A stretch of 64,000 nt of DNA, taken from positions 496,001-560,000 of the forward strand of contig NZ_JAHZQZ020000012.1 of assembly GCF_019449275.2 (NCBI RefSeq). The letters are read 5' to 3'. Of this stretch, positions 44,138 to 52,733 are shown piece after piece. The stretch is from Microbacterium sp. HD4P20. GTDB taxonomy: Bacteria > Actinomycetota > Actinomycetes > Actinomycetales > Microbacteriaceae. The notes under the pieces were generated by a model. The model worked only from the letters and a program-made list of their open reading frames with translations, did no database searches and was not told the DNA's origin. The stretch's first letter is position 1. Each line of letters begins with the position of its first letter. A program made the position numbers and the translations under genes.

Positions 44138-45562
44138 ATGTCTGTCGACCGAACGCCTCGTCCCGACCAGCTGCCCACTGCCGGCGAGATCGCCACGGCG
44201 GTGCGGTTTGGTGAGCGATCGGCGCGCGAGGTCGTCGAGGATCACCTCACTCGGATCGCGAGGGTCAACCCGACGGTGAACGCCCTCACGGTGATCTTCG
44301 CCGATCGCGCGCGCGAGACCGCCGAGCGCCTCGATGCCGTGATCGCGGCGGGTGGTGACCCCGGACCGCTCGCGGGCGTGCCGATCTCGGTCAAAGAGAA
44401 CATCGACCTGACCTGGTCCGCGACGACGAACGGCTGGCGGGGTATGGCCGACGCCGTTCCGGACGCGGACGCCACCATCGTGCGGCGCGTGCTCGATGCC
44501 GGGGCCGTACCGATCGCCCGCGGCAACATGCCCGATTTCGGCATGCGGTGGGACACCGACAACGACTTGTTCGGGCGCACCCAGAACCCGTGGGATCCGG
44601 CGCGCAGCGCCGGGGGGTCCAGCGGCGGAGACGCCGTCGCCGTGGCGACCGGAATGAGCGCGGTCGGGCTGGGCAATGACTTCGGCGGATCGCTGCGGCT
44701 GCCCGCGTACGCGGTCGGGGCGTTCGGTCTGCGACCGTCGCGGGGCAGGGTTCCGCGTGCGGCCGTGCGTGAGCTGCCCGTCGCCCTCACGCTGCAGCAG
44801 TTCTCAGTGAACGGACCGCTTGCGCGCAGCGTCGACGACCTCGCCGTTGCCCTTGACGTGATGGCGGGTTGGGATGCCGACGATCCGGTCTCGCTCGACG
44901 CTCCGCACGTGCGGCCCGAGGATGTGCCCCGCCGCGTCGGCGTGGTGCGCGCCCCGCTCGGCCACGGGGTCGCACCCGAGGTGGCAGACGGGATTGCCCG
45001 AGCCGAGGCATCCCTCGTCGCTGCCGGGTGGGATGCGGTGGAGCTCGAACTGCCCCTGCTCGAGGAGGCAGCGGTGATCTGGCGACGGCTGTCGTGCACC
45101 GACATGCTCGTCTCGCTTGACCCGCAAGCGCTGGGCCGGCCGCTGGGGCGTTCGGCGGCCAGGTTCCTGCGCGACAGCACCGCAGCCGCCCGGCCGTACG
45201 AGTCGGCGCACGACTATGCGGCGGCGTGGGCCCGGCATGCTGTCATCGCGGCTGAGTGGCGGCGACTTCAGGTCGAGGTCCCGGTCATCCTGGGGCCCGT
45301 CTCGACGTCGCGCATGCGAGAGCCCGACTACGACCTCGGGGGGACGGATGCTGCGGACCGCGCCTGGCGCGATCTGACGCTGACCGTCGCGGTGAACTTC
45401 CTCGGCCTGCCGGCGCTGGCGCTGCCCACCGGTGTCGCTGCGGACGGCATGCCCACCGGTGTGCAGCTGGTAGGCCCGATGTACGGCGAGGATGTCGTCT
45501 TCGCCGCCGCTCGTGACGTCGAGGCACGCCAACCCCGCATGCCCTCGTCCGCTGCGGCGTGA
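44138..45562 (+). CDS. Amidase (amidase signature family)
   Basis: 474 residues. The Ser-Ser-Lys catalytic triad lies in VSVKENID (Lys), SAGGSSGGD (Ser) and GNDFGGSLRLPAYAVGAFGLRPSRG (nucleophile region). It resembles general amidases that hydrolyse amides to acids; GatA function is unlikely without neighbouring gatC/gatB. The ATG has no clear ribosome site. The gene ends 38 bases before the repeat array. Confidence 0.87.
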   Translation: MSVDRTPRPDQLPTAGEIATAVRFGERSAREVVEDHLTRIARVNPTVNALTVIFADRARETAERLDAVIAAGGDPGPLAGVPISVKENIDLTWSATTNGWRGMADAVPDADATIVRRVLDAGAVPIARGNMPDFGMRWDTDNDLFGRTQNPWDPARSAGGSSGGDAVAVATGMSAVGLGNDFGGSLRLPAYAVGAFGLRPSRGRVPRAAVRELPVALTLQQFSVNGPLARSVDDLAVALDVMAGWDADDPVSLDAPHVRPEDVPRRVGVVRAPLGHGVAPEVADGIARAEASLVAAGWDAVELELPLLEEAAVIWRRLSCTDMLVSLDPQALGRPLGRSAARFLRDSTAAARPYESAHDYAAAWARHAVIAAEWRRLQVEVPVILGPVSTSRMREPDYDLGGTDAADRAWRDLTLTVAVNFLGLPALALPTGVAADGMPTGVQLVGPMYGEDVVFAAARDVEARQPRMPSSAAA

Positions 45563-45600
45563 CCCTGACCCGGGTCTCGCCACCCCCTTCGGACCGCCCC

Positions 45601-45940
45601 ACGTGTTTCTCGCCGAGCATGTCCCCTTCTCGCCGAGCATGTCCCTCCCTCGCCGAGCATGTCCCTCCCTCGCCGAGCATGTGTGTTTCTCGCCGACCAT
45701 GTCCCCTTCTCGCCGAGCATGTGTGTTTCTACGCGAGCATGTGTGCCCGGCATAGTCGGCGGAGGACGACATGGTCGGCAGAGGACCGACATGGTCGGCG
45801 AGAGATCGACATGGTCGGCGAGAGACCGACATGGTCGTGAGAGGACCGACATGGTCGGCGAGAGATCGACATGGTCGGCGGGAAACCGACATGGTCGTGA
45901 GAAGACCCACATGGTCGGGAGAAGACCCACATGGTCGGGA
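45601..45940. repeat. Two-armed inverted array of 20-bp repeats
   Basis: Seventeen units on a strict 20-bp period. Left arm: seven copies of the core CTCGCCGAGCATGT (starts 45609, then every 20 to 45729, the last degenerate). Right arm: one degenerate (45749) and nine good copies of ACATGGTCGGCGAG-type core (45769, then every 20 to 45929), in inverted orientation. A 60-bp block (45781-45840) is repeated at 45841-45900 with two changes. Right units contain the palindrome CCGAC-ATG-GTCGG. The arms differ by a G/C swap in the core. No gene is supported here. Confidence 0.9.
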
Positions 45941-45954
45941 GGGGTTGCCTCGCG

Positions 45955-46167
45955 TCAGCGCATCGGGGTCTCGGGCTGGGTCGGGAAGGTGGGCTCCTCG
46001 GGGTGAGGTGCGAGCGGCTCGTCGGGGTACGGGGCGGCAGGCTCGATGGGTTCGCCGGGCCGCTCCGGATTGGGCGTCGGCGTATCGGGCATACCCGGCG
46101 CACCGGGCGCGCCCGGACCAGGGGGCGTCGTGCCGGGGGCGGGCTGGGGCTGAGTGGGGTCGGTCAT
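45955..46167 (-). CDS. Small proline-rich protein
   Basis: 70 residues, MTDPTQPQPAPGTTPPGPG..., about one third proline with Glu/Thr/Pro blocks and no signal peptide or membrane segment. CAGTCT lies seven bases before the ATG on the minus strand, close to the leaderless rule. It ends 15 bases from the repeat array. I do not recognise a family with a known role; similar short Pro-rich proteins are common in actinobacteria. It could be non-coding, but codon bias supports it. Confidence 0.55.
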   Translation of the reverse strand: MTDPTQPQPAPGTTPPGPGAPGAPGMPDTPTPNPERPGEPIEPAAPYPDEPLAPHPEEPTFPTQPETPMR

Positions 46168-46268
46168 GAACGACAGACTGCCCTCGGCCCTGTGCCGCGG
46201 CGAGGCCCTTGACCCCGCCCGGACGCTGAGCTACCGCACGGCCGAGCCATACCGCAGGGGCCCGCGCC

Positions 46269-46274
46269 TAGGCT
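46269..46274 (+). promoter_or_regulatory. Leaderless -10 box (TAGGCT)
   Basis: TAGGCT, seven bases, then GTG 46282. It decides against the in-frame GTG at 46276. Confidence 0.5.
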
Positions 46275-46281
46275 GGTGGCC

Positions 46282-47022
46282 GTGGCATCCGTTCTCAACG
46301 TCTCGGCGTATCTGTTCACGCGGGTCGACGACCCGCACAGCTTGCGCCCGGTGATGCGCGAGAGTGCCGTGGCCGCGGGCCTGAAGGGCACAATCCTCCT
46401 CGCGCAGGAGGGGATCAACCTCTTTCTCGCCGGCGATCCCCGCGCGGTGCGCGGCTTCGTCGACGCCCTGTGCAGCGACCGGCGATTCGCTGAGCTGACG
46501 ACGAAGGAGAGCTGGTCATCACGCCAGCCGTTCGGACGGATGCTCGTGAAGGTAAAGCGCGAGATCATCCGCATGGACCATCCCATGATCCGCCCTGACG
46601 TGGGTCGGGCCCCGGCGGTGGACCCCGTGACGCTGCGGCGCTGGCTCGATCAGGGGCGCGACGACGATGGCCGCGAGGTCGTTGTGCTCGACACCCGGAA
46701 CGCCTTCGAAGTCGACTACGGCTCGTTCGCCGGTGCGCTGGACTGGCGCCTCGAGCGGTTCACCCAGTTTCCGGATGCCGCTGCCGCCGCGGCCGCGGAT
46801 CTTCGGGGCAAGACCGTCGTGAGCTATTGCACCGGTGGAATCCGGTGCGAGAAGGCCGCCCTATACCTGCGGGAAGAAGGCGTCGAGGCGTTCCAGCTGG
46901 AAGGCGGCATCCTCGGCTATTTCGAGCAGGTCGGCGGCGCGCACTGGACGGGCGACTGCTTCGTGTTCGACGAGCGCGAAGCCGTCGGGTCCGACCTGGC
47001 GCCGCGGTCCGCGCTCGCCTGA
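46282..47022 (+). CDS. trhO: tRNA uridine(34) hydroxylase TrhO (rhodanese-like)
   Basis: 246 residues from GTG. The N-terminal ferredoxin-like domain has GLKGTILLAQEGINLFLAGD, followed by VKREIIRMDHP. The rhodanese domain (about residues 100-220) carries the catalytic Cys in VSYCTGGIRCEKAA. The enzyme makes 5-hydroxyuridine at the tRNA wobble position in an O2-dependent way. It is shorter than the roughly 300-residue E. coli form, lacking the extra C-terminal tail, a common variant. Confidence 0.9.
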   Translation: MASVLNVSAYLFTRVDDPHSLRPVMRESAVAAGLKGTILLAQEGINLFLAGDPRAVRGFVDALCSDRRFAELTTKESWSSRQPFGRMLVKVKREIIRMDHPMIRPDVGRAPAVDPVTLRRWLDQGRDDDGREVVVLDTRNAFEVDYGSFAGALDWRLERFTQFPDAAAAAAADLRGKTVVSYCTGGIRCEKAALYLREEGVEAFQLEGGILGYFEQVGGAHWTGDCFVFDEREAVGSDLAPRSALA

Positions 47023-47089
47023 CACCGGCTCGGGTGAGGCGGGCGACCGCACATTGTCAACACCCTGTCGAGCGGAGCCGCAGGTCGCC

Positions 47090-47095
47090 TAGCGT
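47090..47095 (+). promoter_or_regulatory. Leaderless -10 box (TAGCGT)
   Basis: TAGCGT, six bases, then GTG 47102. Confidence 0.5.
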
Positions 47096-47101
47096 CGCGT
47101 T

Positions 47102-47941
47102 GTGGACGGCATCCGGGCGATGACATGGAACGTGTGGTGGCGGTTCGGCGGCAATTGGCGGGAGCGCGAGCCGGGACTGCTCGAAGTGCTGCGCGGCACT
47201 GCGCCGGACCTGCTGGGCATCCAGGAATGCTGGGGCATGGGGGACCGCACGCAGGCCGACGTGTTCGCCGAGGCCCTCGACTGCCACGCCGCTTTCATCG
47301 AGGTCGGACTGCCGCCGGCACCCGAACCCGTCGAGGAAGAGACGCAGGCGGGGGCTGTGATGGGGCTCGGGCTGGTGAGCCGCTGGCCGATCGAGTCTGC
47401 CGAGAGCGTCGACCTTCCCTCCGACGGTCGACGCAACGCGGCCCTCGTGGCGACGGTCGCCCACCCTGTCGGAACGACGCGCGTGGTCGTGGGCGCCACG
47501 AGCTGGGAGCCGGAGCGGATCGAAGAGACGGCGCTCCAGGTTCAAGAGCTTCAGCGCCTTACACGCGACGGTCACTCGCTGCGCCCCGGCCCGAGCATCC
47601 TCATCGCTGATCTGAACTACGATCCCTCGCAGCCGCCGCTTGCCGGACTTCATCTGCAGGACGCTTGGAACGCCGCCGATGACGGCGCCGACCCCCGCAC
47701 GTTGAGTGCGACCAACCGATTCGCGCCGGTGGACGCCAGGGACCAGTACGACCGGCGCATCGACCACATCCTGTACCTTCCGGGTTCGCAGGGGGCGGTC
47801 GCCACCCGCGCGTGGATCGTTCGTGACGAGCCGCACGGGATGCCGCCGTCGGACCACTATCCGGTGGTCGCCGACATCGCGATTGGTGCTGGCCCTCTGC
47901 CGCACGAGGAGAGTGCCCCGAGCGCATCCTGGATGCGCTGA
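47102..47941 (+). CDS. Endonuclease/exonuclease/phosphatase family protein
   Basis: 279 residues from GTG. The EEP fold is seen in IRAMTWNVWWRFG (first strand with Asn), LGIQECWGMG (metal-ligand Glu), LIADLNYDPSQPP (Asp/Asn) and the C-terminal DRRIDHILYLPG and PPSDHYPVVADI (catalytic Asp-His). No signal peptide is evident. It may act on phosphodiesters, nucleic acids or lipids. It lies just upstream of the phosphonate-type transporter but has its own leaderless signature. Confidence 0.87.
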   Translation: MDGIRAMTWNVWWRFGGNWREREPGLLEVLRGTAPDLLGIQECWGMGDRTQADVFAEALDCHAAFIEVGLPPAPEPVEEETQAGAVMGLGLVSRWPIESAESVDLPSDGRRNAALVATVAHPVGTTRVVVGATSWEPERIEETALQVQELQRLTRDGHSLRPGPSILIADLNYDPSQPPLAGLHLQDAWNAADDGADPRTLSATNRFAPVDARDQYDRRIDHILYLPGSQGAVATRAWIVRDEPHGMPPSDHYPVVADIAIGAGPLPHEESAPSASWMR

Positions 47942-47961
47942 CGCTGCCTGCGCGCCGCACT

Positions 47962-48004
47962 GTTCACTTTCCGTTCCATTCGCAGTCCGGCGGTCTCGTA
48001 ATTC
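47962..48004 (+). promoter_or_regulatory. Candidate PHO box and promoter of the phn operon
   Basis: Two adjacent 11-base units, GTTCACTTTCC (47962-47972) and GTTCCATTCGC (47973-47983), resemble the actinobacterial PhoP direct-repeat pattern (GTTCAyy...). They overlap the -35 position of a -10-like TAATTC (47999-48004). This predicts induction by phosphate starvation. Confidence 0.4.
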
Positions 48005-48065
48005 GCGGTCACCTGCCGGGATTTGAGTGTCTTCCAATAACCCCCTCATCCCGGAAGGTACCGCC

Positions 48066-48974
48066 ATGCGCCGCGTCGCAGCCCCCGTCCTCGTTCTCGT
48101 CGGCCTCAGCGCTCTCGCCCTCACCGGGTGCCAGGCCACCGCATCCGCCTCCGACTCGTCGGCGCCCGCGGACGCCCCCATCACCATCGCCACCCTCCCG
48201 CTCGGTGACGACCCCAGCGCTGAGAACCCGATCGAGGCGTTCGCCGAGCTGCTCGAGGCCGAGACGGGACGCACGGTCGAGGTGACCGACGTGCCCGACT
48301 ACCTCAGCGTCGTCGAGGCCATTCGTGCCGACCATGTCGACATCGGCATCATGAGCGGCTTCCCGTCGGCACTGGCCGTCAACACCGGCGAGGTCGACGC
48401 CCTCCTCGCGTGGAAGGGTGACGACACCCCGGTCTCGACCTGCGTGGTGCTCAACGACTCGCCGATCCGCGAGATCGAGGACCTGGAGGGCGCCACCGTC
48501 GCGTTCGCCGATCAGGCATCGAGTTCGGGGTACTTCATGCCGGTGTACATGCTGCATGAAGCGGGCCTCGAGCAGAACGAGGACTATGAGGCGGTCTTCG
48601 CCGGAGGCCACGAAGGCAGTTTCGCGGCCCTCGCGCAGGGACAGGTGGATGCCGCCTGCACCGCGATCATGCTGACCCAGCTCGGCGAGCCCTACTTCCC
48701 GTTCGCCGACGGCGAGTGGCGGGGAGTGGGCGAGAGCCCGTCGATGCCGGTGGCCGGGACCGTCCTTGCCCGTCAGTCGCTCGACGATGAGACCCGCACC
48801 CTCCTGGAAGAGTCCCTTCCGGTGGTGTTCTCGGACGAGAACGCCGCGGCGCTCGGCGCGCTGGGTGAGGGCTTCATCGGGCGCGAGACGACGATCTCTC
48901 CCGAGCCGGAGCTGTTCCAGGGCTTCGTCGACATCGCCGCGGTCGCCGGCGTGAAGCTCGAGGACCTGCGCTGA
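48066..48974 (+). CDS. phnD: Phosphate/phosphite/phosphonate ABC binding lipoprotein
   Basis: 302 residues with lipobox LTGC (Cys22). The PhnD-type domain starts ITIATLPLGDDPSAENP and includes DVPDYLSVVEAI, SGYFMPVYMLHEAGL and GGHEGSFAALAQGQVDAA. GGAAGG precedes the ATG. It should bind a phosphonate, phosphite or organophosphate outside the cell. Its stop overlaps the ATPase start. No C-P lyase or phosphonatase genes are nearby, so the ligand could be a phosphoester handled by the downstream phosphatase. Confidence 0.88.
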   Translation: MRRVAAPVLVLVGLSALALTGCQATASASDSSAPADAPITIATLPLGDDPSAENPIEAFAELLEAETGRTVEVTDVPDYLSVVEAIRADHVDIGIMSGFPSALAVNTGEVDALLAWKGDDTPVSTCVVLNDSPIREIEDLEGATVAFADQASSSGYFMPVYMLHEAGLEQNEDYEAVFAGGHEGSFAALAQGQVDAACTAIMLTQLGEPYFPFADGEWRGVGESPSMPVAGTVLARQSLDDETRTLLEESLPVVFSDENAAALGALGEGFIGRETTISPEPELFQGFVDIAAVAGVKLEDLR

Positions 48975-49798
48975 TGACGCTGACGACGGATGCCGCGGCC
49001 ACCGGCGGTGCCGTCGGAGCCGGTGGTCCCGTGGTCGCGGTGCGCGACCTGGTCGTCGCCTACGATCGCACACCGGTGCTGACCGGCGTCGACATGGACC
49101 TGCTTCCGGGCGAGACCGTCGCTCTGCTCGGGGCCTCGGGCTCTGGCAAGTCGACTTTGATGCGCAGCCTCACCGGCTTCGCCCCGATCACGACGGGCAG
49201 CGTGCGGATCGACGGTCGCGACGTGGCGTCGATGCGGCACGCCGAGCTGCGCCGGCTGCGCGCGCATGTCGGGCAGGTCTTCCAGCAGTTCAACCTGCTC
49301 CCTCGGCTGAGCGTGCTGACGAACGTCCTCGCTGGCGGCCTGCATCATGCCGGACCGATCAACCTCCTCGGCGGCTTCACCCGCGAACAGCGCACCCGCG
49401 CGCTCGAGCTGCTCGATCGCGTCGGCATCGCGCACAAGGCCGCCGAACCGGCGCGATCCCTCAGCGGCGGCCAGCAGCAGCGCGTGGCGATTGCGAGGGC
49501 GCTGATGCAGCAGCCCCGCGTCATCCTGGCCGACGAGCCGGTCGCGTCCCTCGACCCCAAGCTCGCCGATTCGGTGCTCACCCTGCTGCGCGGCATCGCA
49601 CGGGAGGACGGCATTCCGGTGCTGGTGAGCCTGCATGTGCTGCCGCTCGCGCTCGCGCACAGCGACCGCGTGATCGGCCTGCGCCATGGCGAGGTCGTCG
49701 TCTCGGCGGCGACCTCGCAGCTCGACGCGGACGCCCTTTCGGTCGTGTATGGCGACGAGTCGGCAGAGGAGGGCAGCGACCATGAGCACCACGGCTGA
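48974..49798 (+). CDS. phnC: PhnC-type ABC transporter ATPase
   Basis: 274 residues. Walker A GASGSGKST, signature LSGGQQQRVAIARAL, Walker B VILADEPVASLDPK and the PhnC-like switch SLHVLPLALAHSDRVIGL. It energises import through the following permease. TGATG overlaps the phnD stop, and the gene overlaps the permease start by 17 bases. Confidence 0.9.
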   Translation: MTLTTDAAATGGAVGAGGPVVAVRDLVVAYDRTPVLTGVDMDLLPGETVALLGASGSGKSTLMRSLTGFAPITTGSVRIDGRDVASMRHAELRRLRAHVGQVFQQFNLLPRLSVLTNVLAGGLHHAGPINLLGGFTREQRTRALELLDRVGIAHKAAEPARSLSGGQQQRVAIARALMQQPRVILADEPVASLDPKLADSVLTLLRGIAREDGIPVLVSLHVLPLALAHSDRVIGLRHGEVVVSAATSQLDADALSVVYGDESAEEGSDHEHHG

Positions 49799-50627
49799 GC
49801 GCCCGCAGCGCGAGAAGGGGCCCGCGCCGCAGCTCGATCCGCGTGAACGCGAACGGCTCGAGCACGCGTTCCGCATCCCACGGATGAGGTTCCTCCTCGG
49901 GATCGCGGTCGCGATCGTCGTGCTGGTCTGGTCGTTCCACGGCGCGGAGTTCAACTTCGCCAAGCTCGCAGACGGCGCGGTGAACATCACCGAGTTCCTC
50001 GGCCGACTCTTCCCACCCGACTTCTCGGACTTCGGCACGATCGTCGCGCTCCTCATCGAGACGCTGCAGATGGCGATCGTCGGGACTGTGCTGGGCGCGG
50101 TGTTCTCGCTCGTCGTCGCGTTCGGAGCGGCCTCGAACATCGCGCCGAAGTGGGTGTACTACCCGTGCCGGTGGCTCATGAACATCATCCGCTCGGTCCC
50201 CGACCTGGTGTTCGCGCTCATGTTCGTCTCGGCGGTGGGTCTGGGTCCCTTCGCGGGCATCCTGGCGATGACGCTCGGCTCGATCGGCTCGATCGGCAAG
50301 GTGTTCGCCGAGGCGATGGAGTCGGTCGATCGCGGGCCGCTCGTGGCCATGGAGGCGGTGGGCGCCTCGAAGCGGCAACTCATCCAGTACGGCGTGCTGC
50401 CACAGGCGTCGCCGCTCCTCGTGTCGTACACGCTGCTGCTCTTCGAAGGCAACGTGCGCGGCGCGACCATCCTCGGGCTGGTCGGCGCCGGCGGCATCGG
50501 TCTGGAGCTGACCACCGCCATGCGCATGTACGACTACGGACACCTGTGCGCCATCGTCATCTGCATCATCGTGCTCGTCACGGCGATCGATCAGGGCAGC
50601 GCATTCATCAGAAGGAGAATCACATGA
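49782..50627 (+). CDS. phnE: PhnE-type ABC transporter permease
   Basis: 281 residues from ATG 49782, preceded by GAGGAGGGC. A charged N-terminus (about 40 residues) is followed by six membrane segments. The family motif VGASKRQLIQYGVLPQA contacts the ATPase, and ILGLVGAGGIGLEL is typical of PhnE. The start lies within phnC and the stop overlaps the phosphatase start (ATGA). Confidence 0.9.
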   Translation: MSTTAERPQREKGPAPQLDPRERERLEHAFRIPRMRFLLGIAVAIVVLVWSFHGAEFNFAKLADGAVNITEFLGRLFPPDFSDFGTIVALLIETLQMAIVGTVLGAVFSLVVAFGAASNIAPKWVYYPCRWLMNIIRSVPDLVFALMFVSAVGLGPFAGILAMTLGSIGSIGKVFAEAMESVDRGPLVAMEAVGASKRQLIQYGVLPQASPLLVSYTLLLFEGNVRGATILGLVGAGGIGLELTTAMRMYDYGHLCAIVICIIVLVTAIDQGSAFIRRRIT

Positions 50628-51391
50628 CGACCACGCTCACCGAACTCGAGCTCAGCCCACCGGTCAATCTGCGCGATCTCGGCGGCATCCCCGTCGACGG
50701 CGGCGTGCTGCGCGAAGGGCTCGCGATCCGCACCGATGACTTGGCATATGTCACCGACGAGGTGGCCGCGGGACTCGTCGACGCGGGGCTTACCGCGATC
50801 ATCGACCTGCGCTCACCGCTCGAGGTGAGCGTCACCGGACGCGGGCCATTGGCGGGGCATCCCATCTCCTATCACCATCTGCCGCTCATCGCGGATGTCG
50901 GGCGATCGGTGGCGGAAGGTCGCCCCGATTTCTCGCACGAGGGAATGGGTGAGATGTACGTGCGCATGACGGAAGGCGCCGCCCCGCAGCTCGTCACCGC
51001 GCTGAACGTCATGGCCTACACGCCGGGCGCGACGGCTTTCCACTGCGCCGCGGGAAGGGATCGCACCGGCGTGCTCGCCGCGATGCTCCTCCTGGTACTC
51101 GGTGCCGACGACGAGGAGATCGTCGCCGACTATGCACGTACCGGAGAGAACATGGCGGCGATCATGCGCCGGACGCGCCCGGTGATGGCGGCGATGTGGC
51201 AGGCGCTCGGGTTCGACCTGGATGCCGTCGACGCGTCGTCCTCGCTGATGCAGGGCTCGATGGCCGTGTCGATGCGCCTGCTGCTGGCCACCCTGCGCGA
51301 GCGACACGGTGACGCGCTCGGCCCGTTGCGGGCGGCAGGCCTCGGCGACGACACCATGGCGCGGCTTCGTGAGCGAGCCCTCGCGGTATGA
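50624..51391 (+). CDS. Tyrosine-phosphatase-fold enzyme in the phn operon
   Basis: 255 residues. It starts PPVNLRDLGGIPVDGG and bears the Cys-based phosphatase loop HCAAGRDRTGVLAAM (CxxGxxR), so it is an active-site-intact member of the Y_phosphatase3/IphP-like family. GAAGGAG precedes the ATG. Its four-base overlaps with the permease and the TetR gene tie it to uptake. It may dephosphorylate the imported phosphoester rather than a protein (inference). Confidence 0.86.
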   Translation: MTTTLTELELSPPVNLRDLGGIPVDGGVLREGLAIRTDDLAYVTDEVAAGLVDAGLTAIIDLRSPLEVSVTGRGPLAGHPISYHHLPLIADVGRSVAEGRPDFSHEGMGEMYVRMTEGAAPQLVTALNVMAYTPGATAFHCAAGRDRTGVLAAMLLLVLGADDEEIVADYARTGENMAAIMRRTRPVMAAMWQALGFDLDAVDASSSLMQGSMAVSMRLLLATLRERHGDALGPLRAAGLGDDTMARLRERALAV

Positions 51392-52008
51392 CCATCCTGC
51401 AGGCAGCAACCGAGGCATCGGCGCGCCGCGGTCCCGGTCGTCCCCGCGACGAGGAGCTCGACGCCCAGATCATCGGGGCCGCCCTCGGTCTCATCGACGA
51501 CAGCGTGCCGGTCACGGTGAGCCGACTGGTGGTGCGCAGCGGGGTCAGCCGAGCCGCGATCTATCGCCGCTGGCCGTCGATGACCGCGCTCATAGCGGCC
51601 GCGCTCGATGTCGGGCGCTCGGTCCCGCCCGACATCGACCTGTCGGGCGACCTGCGCGACGCTGTCCTCTCGTCCTTTCTCGGGGGGCAGTCCGTCACCG
51701 ATTCGGGATATACGGAAGAGCGCTTCCGGCAGCGGATCCGCTTGGCCATGGCCGATCGAGAGCTGCAGAAGGCGTACTGGCGCTCCCACGTCTCTCGTCG
51801 CCGGGTGAGCCTCGAAAAGGCACTGCAAGCCGGAATCGATCGCGGCACGCTGCGTTCCGACCTCGATCCTGCGAGCTGCTTCGACCTCATGGCTGGAGTC
51901 GTGTACTACCAGATCGTCGTCCGCGGAGACGAGATCACCGACCCCGAGGTCCAGGCGCGATGCCGTCAGGCCCTCGAGATCGCATGGCGCGGTATGGAAG
52001 CCCGATGA
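51388..52008 (+). CDS. TetR-family transcriptional regulator
   Basis: 206 residues. The N-terminal helix-turn-helix VTVSRLVVRSGVSRAAIYRRWPSMTALIAAALDVG is clear. The C-terminal ligand-binding half includes SCFDLMAGVVYYQIVVRG of TetR_C type. It ends the phn operon, ATGA-coupled, and is followed by a bidirectional terminator. It could sense the imported ligand and control its own operon. Confidence 0.9.
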   Translation: MTILQAATEASARRGPGRPRDEELDAQIIGAALGLIDDSVPVTVSRLVVRSGVSRAAIYRRWPSMTALIAAALDVGRSVPPDIDLSGDLRDAVLSSFLGGQSVTDSGYTEERFRQRIRLAMADRELQKAYWRSHVSRRRVSLEKALQAGIDRGTLRSDLDPASCFDLMAGVVYYQIVVRGDEITDPEVQARCRQALEIAWRGMEAR

Positions 52009-52013
52009 ACGGA

Positions 52014-52049
52014 ATCGAGCGGATGCCTCCGCTGAGGCATCCGCTCGAT
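52014..52049. terminator. Bidirectional terminator between tetR and SRPBCC gene
   Basis: A perfect 15-bp stem (52014-52028 with 52035-52049) with a CCGCTG loop, flanked by AT-containing ends, between convergent genes. Confidence 0.85.
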
Positions 52050-52069
52050 CTCATCCTGCGTGGGTCTGA

Positions 52070-52525
52070 TCAGCGTTCGACGTCTCCGCGCCACGCGCCG
52101 GTCTCGCGGTCGGCGCTCTCGATGAATTCCTTGAAGTTGCGCAGATCCTTCTTGACCGCGTGCGTGCCGGCGCCGACGAGCGAGCCCAGCTGCTCGAGGG
52201 CATCGGACGGGGTCCAATCGATTTGCACGGTGACTCGTGAACTGGTGTCGGAGAGCTTGTGGAAGGTCACAACTCCGGCGTGAGCGGTGTCGCCGCCGGC
52301 GCTGCGCCACGCGACACGCTCATCGGGGTGCTGCTCGGTGATCTCGGCGTCGAATTCGCGCGTGAACATGCCGACCCGGACCTTCCATCGCAGGTGGGTG
52401 TCGTCGAGCTGCGTGATGGACTCGACCTCGTCGAGGAAGTTGGGAAAGCTCTCGAACTGCGTCCACTGGTTGTAGGCCATCGTGACCGGCACGTCGACGT
52501 CGATGCTTTCGATGATCTGAGTCAT
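52070..52525 (-). CDS. SRPBCC (START-like) family protein
   Basis: 151 residues from ATG 52525 with AGGAG upstream. The polyketide-cyclase/START-like fold appears in IIESIDVDVPVTMAYNQWTQFESFPNFLDEVESI and later VTFHKLSDTSSRVTVQIDWTP. These bind hydrophobic ligands; similar soluble members are often stress-induced in actinobacteria. No partner gene is evident. Function unknown. Confidence 0.86.
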   Translation of the reverse strand: MTQIIESIDVDVPVTMAYNQWTQFESFPNFLDEVESITQLDDTHLRWKVRVGMFTREFDAEITEQHPDERVAWRSAGGDTAHAGVVTFHKLSDTSSRVTVQIDWTPSDALEQLGSLVGAGTHAVKKDLRNFKEFIESADRETGAWRGDVER

Positions 52526-52721
52526 GGCTGTCTCCTCTCGCCCGGACGCCGGGCGTCGGATGGGCTTTGTACGATGACACCAGCATCGTCGGCGTCGCCC
52601 GCCGACCCCACCCCCTTGACCGGGAAGGGGCGTCCGGGATAACGGATGTCGCGAGCCGGAACATCCGATGACGTTTCGGGTCACCACGCCGGTCGCGCTC
52701 CGCGCGGCGAGGTGTGGTCCG

Positions 52722-52727
52722 TATGGT
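52722..52727 (+). promoter_or_regulatory. Leaderless -10 box (TATGGT)
   Basis: TATGGT, six bases, then ATG 52734. Confidence 0.5.
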
Positions 52728-52733
52728 GACCGC

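Noticed and set aside
45601..45940. CRISPR array
   Set aside because: There are no unique spacers of 30 bases or more, the period is only 20 bp, orientation switches in the middle, and no cas genes are near.
45559..46103. Open frames through the repeat array on both strands (repeating MVGERPTWSARDRHG-like peptides)
   Set aside because: A 20-bp period keeps several frames open at once in both directions. They have no start signals and the peptide simply mirrors the DNA repeat.
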